Assembly (NCBI GenBank): GCA_003153055.1 | Contig: PMBV01000494.1 | Span: 179-36,023, forward strand | Length of the DNA stretch: 35,845 nt | DNA from: Myxococcales bacterium | GTDB taxonomy: Bacteria; Myxococcota; Myxococcia; Myxococcales; Myxococcaceae | Direction: 5' to 3' | Shown: positions 1-5,916 of the stretch, one piece after another | Position numbering within the stretch: position 1 is the stretch's first letter | Layout: each line of letters starts with the position of its first letter | Notes under the pieces: model-generated | Database searches by the model: none | What the model was told of the DNA's origin: nothing | What the model saw: the letters and a program-made list of their open reading frames with translations, nothing else | Made by a program: the position numbers and the translations under genes

Positions 1-773
1 AACAGCGCCTTGGCCTGGGGCGGGAACTGCAGGTAGTACCAGTAGCCACCGAGCGCCGCCGGGATGATCCCCCCGAGGAGGAACTTGGAGAAGAACTTGA
101 AGGCCCGCTCGCGCAGCGCGAGGTCGTTCCGCGTGAAGAGCCACGTGTAGTACAAGATGAAGCCGGTCGAGAGCACGATGGCCCCGAAGGTTCGGAAGGC
201 GAGCGACGGGAGCCACGACGGGTTGAACAGCGAGGCGAGGTAGTTGACCTTGGGCGGGAACTCGTCGTTGAGCCAGCCTCCGGGGGTCATCATGAACCCG
301 AGGATGGCGGTGATGATGGCCATGGTGAGCCACGACGAGACGGCGTAGGCGATGCCGATGCGTACGCTGTACTTCTTCTTCTCTCCGCTCCACTCCTTCC
401 ACTTGAGGAACCAGTAGAGCAGCAGCACCATCTCGAGGTTGAAGACGATCCACTCGACGAACCACTTCCAGAAGAAGACCCGCAGCAGGCTCCCGATGGC
501 TGGTGGGTTGATGATGTTGGCGTGGACCCAGATGCCGATGCCGGTGAGGGCTCCGATCGCCGTGGAGACGATGAAGAACGCCATCAGGAGCTTGTAGACG
601 AGCTGGTCGAACTTCTCGTCCTTGGTGCGCATCGCGTACCAGTTGGCGGTCGCGAGCACGATGCTGGCGCCCACCGCCGCGCCGTGCGACACCAAGACGT
701 GGAGAACGGCGTCCAGCGCGAACAGCATCCGCTGGCCCAACACAGGCATCTCGAAGAGCGGGTAGTCAAACAT
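1..773 (-). CDS. CydA-like membrane cytochrome, partial (3' end beyond window)
   Basis: The minus-strand reading frame is open from an ATG at 773 to the left edge, giving 257 residues. It begins MFDYPLFEMPVLGQ and is almost entirely hydrophobic, with about six membrane helices visible. An early His in LDAVLHVLVSHG, the stretch GALTGIGIWVH and a Trp/Glu-rich helix (WKWFVEWIVFNLE) resemble the first half of cytochrome bd subunit I (CydA). Family knowledge: CydA-type proteins carry haem b and oxidise quinol or another donor at the cytoplasmic membrane. It is not close to canonical CydA, so I place it in the broad CydA superfamily only. The RegA gene ends 132 bp upstream on the same strand. A possible RegA/PrrA site lies between them, which would fit redox control. 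No strong ribosome-binding site is visible. A second member of this superfamily sits at the right edge (34548-35840). Confidence 0.75.
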   Translation of the reverse strand, partial: MFDYPLFEMPVLGQRMLFALDAVLHVLVSHGAAVGASIVLATANWYAMRTKDEKFDQLVYKLLMAFFIVSTAIGALTGIGIWVHANIINPPAIGSLLRVFFWKWFVEWIVFNLEMVLLLYWFLKWKEWSGEKKKYSVRIGIAYAVSSWLTMAIITAILGFMMTPGGWLNDEFPPKVNYLASLFNPSWLPSLAFRTFGAIVLSTGFILYYTWLFTRNDLALRERAFKFFSKFLLGGIIPAALGGYWYYLQFPPQAKAL

Positions 774-865
774 GGAAGGCCGCCGGGGGATGAGGGAAGA
801 CTGGCTTCACTGGGGTCATGGCGCCCCGATGTACCGCCGTATTCCCTCACGCTGGCGCGGTACGG

Positions 866-886
866 GGTCGCGCGACCGAACGCCGC
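866..886. promoter_or_regulatory. Possible RegA/PrrA-type binding site upstream of the CydA-like gene
   Basis: Between the response regulator and the CydA-like gene there is a perfect 12-bp palindrome, GGTCGCGCGACC (866-877). Overlapping it is GCGAC-N5-GCCGC (872-886). As I recall it, the PrrA/RegA consensus is GCGNC, a short spacer, then GNCGC, and this element fits. It lies about 95-110 bp upstream of the start at 773. In a GC-rich genome such short motifs arise by chance, so this is a suggestion only. Confidence 0.35.
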
Positions 887-905
887 GCCACCGGAGCGGC
901 GAGGG

Positions 906-1460
906 TCAGCGCGACGAGGGCAGCTTGCGCAGCTTTCGCTGCAGCGACCTGCGGTGCAGCCCCAACAGGCGCGCGGCCTGGGTGATGTTGCCGTCACAGT
1001 CAGCCAACACTCGCTCGATGTGCTCCCAGGCCACTCGATCGAGCGAGGGGATCGTCGCCTCGGGAGGCTCGAGCGCCGGTTGCCCGTCGTGCTGGAAGGC
1101 CTCGAGCAGGTCGTCGATGGTGGTTGGCTTGGTGAGGTAGTGCACCGCGCCGGAGCGCACCGCGTCGAGGGCGGTGGCGATGCTCCCGTAGCCCGTCAAC
1201 ACCACGACGCGAGTCGTGGGATCGAGGGCCTGGAGTCGACGGACGAGGTGGAGCCCCGAGGGTCCGGGCATCTTCAGGTCGACCACCGCGTACTCCGGTG
1301 ACTCGGTCCCGATGAGCTCGAGCGCGGCCGGGACGCTCGCCGCCTGCCACACCTCGAAGCCGCGCTCGGTCAGCGCGCGGGCCAGTCGGAGCCGGAACGA
1401 CTCCTCGTCGTCGACCAGGAGGATGGTCCTGCCGTCTTCCTTCGCTCCATCAGCCACCAC
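906..1460 (-). CDS. regA: RegA/PrrA/ActR-family redox response regulator
   Basis: This 184-residue protein has an N-terminal receiver domain (about 10-125) and a C-terminal Fis-type helix-turn-helix (about 145-182). The receiver shows the acidic pair D17/D18, the likely phospho-acceptor D61 in VVDLKMPGPSG and the conserved Lys at about 111 in YLTKPT. The HTH reads DCDGNITQAARLLGLHRRSLQR, close to the near-invariant helix of RegA/PrrA/ActR. Size and layout match that family. Its start overlaps the 3' end of the kinase gene by 11 bp, so the two are translationally coupled. Family knowledge: the kinase senses the redox state of the quinone pool, and the regulator controls respiratory and other energy genes. 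The CydA-like gene just downstream and the anaerobic reductases further along are plausible targets, but this is inference. Confidence 0.93.
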   Translation of the reverse strand: MVADGAKEDGRTILLVDDEESFRLRLARALTERGFEVWQAASVPAALELIGTESPEYAVVDLKMPGPSGLHLVRRLQALDPTTRVVVLTGYGSIATALDAVRSGAVHYLTKPTTIDDLLEAFQHDGQPALEPPEATIPSLDRVAWEHIERVLADCDGNITQAARLLGLHRRSLQRKLRKLPSSR

Positions 1461-2751
1461 GTCGCTCCTCCAGCACGTTGACCCTCAGGGAGAGCTCGAC
1501 CTCCGTCCCCCCGCCCGCGCGGGAGGCGAAGCGTAGCGCGCCACCGGTGCGCGCGGCGTAGGAGTGGGCCAGGTAGATGCCCAGGCCCAGACCGCCCTGC
1601 GAGGCTCGAGTCGTGACGAAGGGCTGCCCCAGCTTCTCGCGGATGGTGTCGTCGAGCCCAGGGCCGCGATCCACCACGCGCACCAGGATGCCGTCGCGAG
1701 GCTCGACGCATACGGCGACCGGCTCGGCGACCCCCGCCTCGTCATGGGCGTCGAAGGCGTTTCGCACCAGGTTATGGAGGACCTCCGCCAGGGTCTGCTC
1801 GGGGGCCACCATCGGCCGATTCTCGGCGCCGCCGCGGAACTCGACCTCGAGCCGGCGCGCGCGCACCACCGGCAGCCTTCGTCGGAGCAGCGCCAGCAGG
1901 CGGCCAGGCGTGGTGCGCACCGGCATCTCCCCCATGCACTCTCCGGCGCGCGACGAGAGGCCGGACAAGATGGTGCGGCAGCGCCCCACTTCGGCCGAGA
2001 CGAGCTCGGCGTCGGACAAGAGCGCCTCGGGCGGGCGCCCTTCCCTCAGCGAGCGGGCGAGCTCCCCGGCGGCGAGCGCGATGGTCGAGAGCGGCGTGCC
2101 GAGTTCGTGCGCCGCGTTGGCCGAGAAGCTGGAGAGGGACGCCAGGCGCTCGTTCTGCTGGGCGGCCTCGGCCAGGCGGCGATCGCGCAGGCGAACGGCC
2201 TCGGACACCTTGAAGAGGAAGTGCCCCACGAAGGCCGCGGCGAAGGCATACGCCACCCACATGCCGAAGAGGTGCAGCGAGGCGGCGTCGGGCAATCGCC
2301 CGCAGACCAGGTGGACCGAGGGCGTCGTGGGGAGGACGAAGAGCGCGCCGAACGCCAGCACCGTCAGCGCCACCAGACCCCACACCGCGCGCGGAGGGAG
2401 GAGCAGCGCGCCGAGCGCCACGTGCACCAAATAGAAGATGGTGAAGGGGTTCGTCGCGCCCCCCGACGAGGCCAGGAGCGCGGTCAACACCAGCACGTCG
2501 AGGACCAGGATGGCCCCGGTGAGCCAGTCGCCGCGGGGTCTCGGCGCCACCGAGAGGATGAGGTTGGACGCCCCCACGAAGGCGAGCAAGCCGACCATCG
2601 AGCCGAGCTCGAACTCCACGGCGAACACCGCCTTCGCGATGATCAGCACCGCCACCTGGCTCGCGACCGCTCCCCACCGCACGCGGAGCAGCCACTTGAG
2701 CCCGACCTGCTCCTCGAGGTCACCGCTCGTGAGAGGAGAGGCAGCGGACAT
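1450..2751 (-). CDS. regB: RegB/PrrB-family membrane sensor histidine kinase
   Basis: From the ATG at 2751 the protein has 433 residues. About six membrane helices come first, then a dimerisation domain and a HATPase domain. Three family signatures are present: the quinone-binding loop GGATNPF (about 97-103), the H-box HELGTPLSTI with phospho-His at about 215, and a cysteine in GRCRTIL at the position I recall for the redox-active Cys of RegB. N, G1 and G2 ATPase boxes follow (NLVRNAFDAHDE, DRGPGLDD, GLGLGIYLAH). Upstream alternatives are an ATG at 2805 and a GTG at 2865. I prefer 2751 because it leaves the short pre-membrane N-terminus usual for the family, although no start has a convincing ribosome-binding site. 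Family knowledge: it autophosphorylates under reducing or low-oxygen conditions and phosphorylates RegA, encoded by the overlapping downstream gene. Confidence 0.93.
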   Translation of the reverse strand: MSAASPLTSGDLEEQVGLKWLLRVRWGAVASQVAVLIIAKAVFAVEFELGSMVGLLAFVGASNLILSVAPRPRGDWLTGAILVLDVLVLTALLASSGGATNPFTIFYLVHVALGALLLPPRAVWGLVALTVLAFGALFVLPTTPSVHLVCGRLPDAASLHLFGMWVAYAFAAAFVGHFLFKVSEAVRLRDRRLAEAAQQNERLASLSSFSANAAHELGTPLSTIALAAGELARSLREGRPPEALLSDAELVSAEVGRCRTILSGLSSRAGECMGEMPVRTTPGRLLALLRRRLPVVRARRLEVEFRGGAENRPMVAPEQTLAEVLHNLVRNAFDAHDEAGVAEPVAVCVEPRDGILVRVVDRGPGLDDTIREKLGQPFVTTRASQGGLGLGIYLAHSYAARTGGALRFASRAGGGTEVELSLRVNVLEERRGG

Positions 2752-3224
2752 CGCGTTGGAAGGGGGGAGGGGGAAGCCAGCACGAAGGACCTCGTGAGTC
2801 GCCATCGCTCGAGACGTACGGGCAAAGACGCCAGGTGCCAACGCGGCGTTTGGTCGCACCCCCACTTTGCCAAGGGGCGGCCTGGCAGGAAACGTGGGAC
2901 GGTCGTCGTTGTCTCCCGCGGCGCGTCACTTTGCCTCGCTCTCATCTTCGCCGCGGTCGTCTATGTGTCTGCGTGTGGAAGGGCGAGTGGACACGCCCGA
3001 GCACCGAACAGGCGACCATCACGGTCTGAGAGGGTGAAGCCCGACTCGGGCGAGGAAGCTCGAGGGACGACGCCTCAGTGGGTCAGTTGCGCGCGGGTGG
3101 CTGACGCCGCTGGGCCGTCTGGTGGCCTGTTCGGTGCGTCGTTTTCGCGGTGCTGTCGGGATGCAGAAGCGTCTCGTCGAGCGTGAAGGCTTCTGCGCAC
3201 CGGAGCGTCACGCCGTCTCGGCGC
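2752..3224. other. Intergenic region, divergent promoters expected
   Basis: No supported gene was found here. The region separates the minus-strand regBA genes from the plus-strand NifX-like gene and should carry the regB promoter. One plus-strand frame around 2905-3000 spells a lipoprotein-like stretch ending VYVSACG, but it has no usable start codon nearby and I do not call it. Confidence 0.5.
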
Positions 3225-3253
3225 TTGACGTTATGAGCATAGGACAATAACGT
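3225..3253 (+). promoter_or_regulatory. Sigma70-like promoter with embedded operator, NifX-like gene
   Basis: TTGACG (3225-3230), a 17-bp spacer and TAACGT (3248-3253) form a -35/-10 pair. The 22-bp element 3230-3251 has arms GTTAT and ATAAC and ends CAATAAC. It matches 17 of 22 positions of the element at 3656-3677, and the two promoters also share CGCTTGA just upstream. The predicted leader to the ATG at 3294 is about 35 nt. The shared operator implies that one regulator controls both genes. Confidence 0.65.
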
Positions 3254-3293
3254 ACGAAGCAAGGGCGGTGGCTCCGGTCTTCTGGCCAGTGCC

Positions 3294-3626
3294 ATGGAGA
3301 CAGCGGTTGACAACCGGGGCGAGCGCTCCTCGACGGACAGCGGCATCTGCCGCACCATTCCCAACGGCAACCAGCATCACAGTCATGGCATGTGCACTCC
3401 GCTCGCGGTGCTCGACGGGCAGGAGGTCGACGGCATTGCCGTGGCAGGGATCGGCAGGGGCGCACTGATGAAGCTCAACGCCGCGAACGTGAAGGTCTAC
3501 CTTCTGGACCCCCGACGGTACCCCTCCTCCGGCGCCGGCTGGTTCGACGCTGCGGCCGTGGACCGAAAGGTCGCTGACGCTCGATTCCAGGAGCGGGTGG
3601 ACCCGAAGCCACTGGCTCAGCGCTGA
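3294..3626 (+). CDS. NifX/NifB-type dinitrogenase iron-molybdenum cofactor family protein
   Basis: This is a 110-residue protein. Its second half, HGMCTPLAVLDGQEVDGIAV followed by AGIGRGALMKLNAANVKVYL, is the typical C-terminal half of the NifX/MTH1175 fold: HG-C motif, buried beta strand, G-IGRGAL-KL turn. Family knowledge: these small proteins bind iron-sulfur or iron-molybdenum cofactor intermediates, and many members occur outside nitrogen fixation with unknown roles. The usual N-terminal strand and the His-Phe-Gly-Arg segment are not clear here, so the gene may carry a short internal deletion or begin differently. The frame is open from 3243, but no other good start or ribosome-binding site is visible. 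It shares its operator with the DUF134 gene that follows after 72 bp. No nitrogenase gene is in the window. Confidence 0.75.
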   Translation: METAVDNRGERSSTDSGICRTIPNGNQHHSHGMCTPLAVLDGQEVDGIAVAGIGRGALMKLNAANVKVYLLDPRRYPSSGAGWFDAAAVDRKVADARFQERVDPKPLAQR

Positions 3627-3650
3627 GCGAAAACGTCAGGTGCGTATCGC

Positions 3651-3679
3651 TTGATGTTATTGGTATATGTCAATAACCT
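3651..3679 (+). promoter_or_regulatory. Sigma70-like promoter with palindromic operator, DUF134 gene
   Basis: TTGATG (3651-3656), a 17-bp spacer and TAACCT (3674-3679) match the promoter of the preceding gene in spacing and sequence. The operator 3656-3677 is a near-perfect palindrome: arms GTTATTG and CAATAAC with an ATAT centre, 18 of 22 positions symmetric. The predicted transcript would start near 3686 with a very short leader containing the AGGAG at 3687-3691. A repressor on this site would cover the spacer between -35 and -10. Autoregulation by the DUF134 protein is the simplest reading. Confidence 0.68.
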
Positions 3680-3698
3680 CCTCGCGAGGAGTTCGAGA

Positions 3699-4010
3699 GT
3701 GCCACGCCCGTTCTGTCGCCGCCGCGTCTCACAGCGCCCAGTGGCAGCCATCTTCAAGCCAGTCGGTATCCCAGTGCGAGACCTCGACGAGGTCGTGATG
3801 AGCCTCGATGAGTTCGAGGCCATGCGGCTGGCGGATCTCGAGGGGCTCTATCAGGAGCAGGCCGCCGCCCGCATGAACGTCTCCCGTCCGACGTTCGGCC
3901 GGATCATCGACTCGGCGCGCCGAAAAGTGGCCGAGGTGCTCGTGCACGGGAAGGCGCTGCGCATCGAGGGCGGGCCAGTGCAGCTGGAGGGCCGAGCGGG
4001 TGCCAGGTGA
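3699..4010 (+). CDS. DUF134 (UPF0251) family DNA-binding protein
   Basis: I start this gene at the GTG at 3699, which has AGGAG 7 bp upstream. This gives 103 residues beginning (M)PRPFCRRRVSQRP, as expected for the family (usual start MPRPxxxRRV). Conserved blocks follow in order: FKPVGIPVRDLDEVVMSLDE, FEAMRLADLEGLYQEQAAAR, MNVSRPTFGRIIDSARRKVA and HGKALRIEGG. The middle is a sigma-region-4-like helix-turn-helix. Family knowledge: DUF134 proteins are small predicted transcription regulators often found next to NifX/NifB-type cofactor proteins, exactly the arrangement here. The gene's own promoter carries the palindromic operator described above, pointing to autoregulation. It converges with the sulfur-island operon, whose last gene stops 42 bp downstream. 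No terminator was seen in the gap. Confidence 0.9.
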   Translation: MPRPFCRRRVSQRPVAAIFKPVGIPVRDLDEVVMSLDEFEAMRLADLEGLYQEQAAARMNVSRPTFGRIIDSARRKVAEVLVHGKALRIEGGPVQLEGRAGAR

Positions 4011-4052
4011 GCGACGAGGAACCGTGAAAACGAATTGGCTTGCCCAGACCCG

Positions 4053-5375
4053 TCACCCGCAACCGCCCTTCACCGCCGCCTTGAACTGGAGCTTCACCTT
4101 CTTCTCGAAGGGGTACTCCGGCCAGGCGGCACCATGGTCGCCGTGCTGCGCGTCGAGTGAGGCAGGGTCGGCGCACGGCGCTGGGGCCGCGCGCGCGATG
4201 GGCAGCTCCGGCCACGCGGCCGGCAGCCTGCTCCCGGCGGCGTACGCGAACTGGAAGGCGAGCCGGTCGACGCCGTTCGCGGGGGCCGCGGCCTTCACCG
4301 CGACGCAGGTCGCCACCGGGTAGAGCCCCAGCCAATGGTTGACGCCGCCCTCCACCACGTAGACGTTCTGCACGCCCAGGGCCTTGAGCGCCTTCCAGGC
4401 GTCGACGGCGGGCTCGTCACCGTTGGCCATGAGAAAGGTCACGGTGCTGACGGGCTGCTCGAGCAGCGGCTTGAACACTTCGGGGCGAGCGAGAGACTCC
4501 GGCGGCAGGCGTCGGGCGCCGCCCACGTGGAAGAGGTTGAAGTCGTGCTCGTCGCGCAGGTCGATGACGGCCACGTGGAGGTTGAAATCGCCACGCAGCG
4601 CCGCGACCTCGCCTGGGTGCACGAAGACAGCGCGCTCCTGCAGCGGCCGCTTGGCCGCGTCGCCCAGGCGCTCGAACTTGGCCAGCGGCGAGGGCTGGCC
4701 GTGAACGGCCACCGCGAGCGCCGTCATCACCAGCACCGCGGCGGCCGACACCTTCCGCGGTGAGGTCGGGCGCACGAGGACCTCGCTCCAGGCCTTCTGC
4801 TGGCCGAAGTGCAGCTCGGCCAGCTCGCCGGCCCAGAACAGGCCGAGTGCCATGAACACCACCAGGACCAGCGTCACCCCGAGCGGCAGCCCGAGCCACT
4901 CCGGCAGCGTGAAGCGCCCCATCGCCGAGGAGAGGAAAAAGGGCTCGAAGGAGCCGACCGTCTCGCCGAAGAGCCAGACGCCGCCGAGCGCGCCGGCGAG
5001 GAAGAGCAATCCGTCGATCTTGAGAGTAGAGGCCGCCACCAGCGAGGTGCCGGGGCAGAAGCCGCCGAGCACGAAGCCAACGCCCATGACGAGTCCGCCG
5101 ACGATGCCGGGCCAGAGGTAGGTGGGGTTGACCCAGACGCGGCTCATGTCGAGCAGGCCCAGGGCGGTCGCGCCGGCCACGAGCGTGGCGGCCACGATGA
5201 TGCCGGTGAACATCACCTTCAGCACCGTCAGGTCTCGCAGGTAGAACTGGGCCGCGAGCTTGCGGGTATCGCCGAAGCCGCCGAGTTCCAGCACTGCGCC
5301 AAAGCCGAAGCCGATGGCGCCGAAGATGAGTGCGGTGATGATTGGACCGGCGGTGGAGAAATCGAAGGGTGCCAT
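4053..5375 (-). CDS. YeeE/YedE transporter half fused to a cysteine-less rhodanese domain
   Basis: The start is the ATG at 5375, with AGGAG 6 bp upstream, giving 440 residues. Residues 1-185 are a YeeE/YedE (TsuA-type) membrane domain with GGFCPGTSLVAAS; Cys107 matches the substrate-path cysteine of thiosulfate transporters. A further hydrophobic segment at about 208-225 precedes a rhodanese-like domain (about 250-355, VIDLRDEHDFNLFHVGGA to VVEGGVNHW). Where the catalytic Cys loop should be, the sequence is FLMANGDEP, so sulfurtransferase chemistry of the normal kind is not expected. Cys357 and Cys401 follow, and the protein ends VKGGCG, resembling the GGCGG sulfur-carrying arm of SoxY. The preceding gene, 19 bp upstream, encodes the partner half-transporter. 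Inferred role: import or handling of a sulfur compound for the Otr-type reductase encoded earlier in the operon. Confidence 0.88.
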   Translation of the reverse strand: MAPFDFSTAGPIITALIFGAIGFGFGAVLELGGFGDTRKLAAQFYLRDLTVLKVMFTGIIVAATLVAGATALGLLDMSRVWVNPTYLWPGIVGGLVMGVGFVLGGFCPGTSLVAASTLKIDGLLFLAGALGGVWLFGETVGSFEPFFLSSAMGRFTLPEWLGLPLGVTLVLVVFMALGLFWAGELAELHFGQQKAWSEVLVRPTSPRKVSAAAVLVMTALAVAVHGQPSPLAKFERLGDAAKRPLQERAVFVHPGEVAALRGDFNLHVAVIDLRDEHDFNLFHVGGARRLPPESLARPEVFKPLLEQPVSTVTFLMANGDEPAVDAWKALKALGVQNVYVVEGGVNHWLGLYPVATCVAVKAAAPANGVDRLAFQFAYAAGSRLPAAWPELPIARAAPAPCADPASLDAQHGDHGAAWPEYPFEKKVKLQFKAAVKGGCG

Positions 5376-5394
5376 GGGGTCTCCTCTCGGGCGC

Positions 5395-5916
5395 TCAGAT
5401 CCACAGCCGGCGAACGAACCAAGCCGTGGCGTAGCCACTCGCGAAGATGGCGAGGGCGAAGGCCCAGCTCCCCACCGACAGCACCGCGCCCCCGGAGAGG
5501 GCCTGGCCCGAGGTACAGCCGCGAGCCAGCCGCGCCCCGAAGCCCATGATGGCGCCGCCGAGCAGAGCGAAGCCCACACGGGTCGAGGTGCTGATACGAG
5601 GGCCCTTGCGCAGCTCGAGCTTCACCCGGCGGTTGAGCAGGCCCGAGGTGAAGCCGCCCAGGATGGTCCCCAGCATCATCCAGACGCTCGAGTGGGCCCA
5701 TGGGCTCCGCGAGCCCCCCGCCAGCTCCGCGAAGTAGGCGACCCGGTCCACGTGGCCCGGGGCGATCCAGTCGAGCGCGCCGGTCTGCACCCGGCTCATC
5801 GCGGCGGACGCGCCCAGGCCGCCGCCGGTGACGGAGAAGGCCAGGAACAGCACCACCCCAAGCAAGGCGCCAGCGACGTAGGGGTTCAGGTAAGGGCGGG
5901 GCTCCTTTGGGCTCAT
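5395..5916 (-). CDS. YeeE/YedE family half-transporter (N-terminal-half type)
   Basis: This is a 173-residue integral membrane protein with about four helices. The diagnostic motif is ARGCTSGQALSGGAVLSVGS with Cys134, the counterpart of one of the conserved cysteines of the YeeE/TsuA thiosulfate uptake family. Its length is half that of E. coli-type YeeE. With the next gene (4053-5375) it would form a complete split transporter, the usual arrangement in many proteobacteria. The ATG at 5916 overlaps the stop of the cytochrome gene by 4 bp (ATGA) and has GGAG 6 bp upstream. A loop at about 43-75 that includes WIAPGHVDRVAYFAELAGG resembles a periplasmic insertion also seen in its paralogue at 11110-11817. 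Confidence 0.9.
   Translation of the reverse strand: MSPKEPRPYLNPYVAGALLGVVLFLAFSVTGGGLGASAAMSRVQTGALDWIAPGHVDRVAYFAELAGGSRSPWAHSSVWMMLGTILGGFTSGLLNRRVKLELRKGPRISTSTRVGFALLGGAIMGFGARLARGCTSGQALSGGAVLSVGSWAFALAIFASGYATAWFVRRLWI

Noticed and set aside
1564..3186. A 540-codon plus-strand open frame opposite regB
   Set aside because: It mirrors the regB coding strand, is extremely Arg/Glu/His-rich and matches no family. The minus-strand frame has all RegB signatures.
2905..3186. Lipoprotein-like segment ending VYVSACG at the end of that frame
   Set aside because: No ATG, GTG or TTG precedes it at a sensible distance and the remainder is low-quality sequence.
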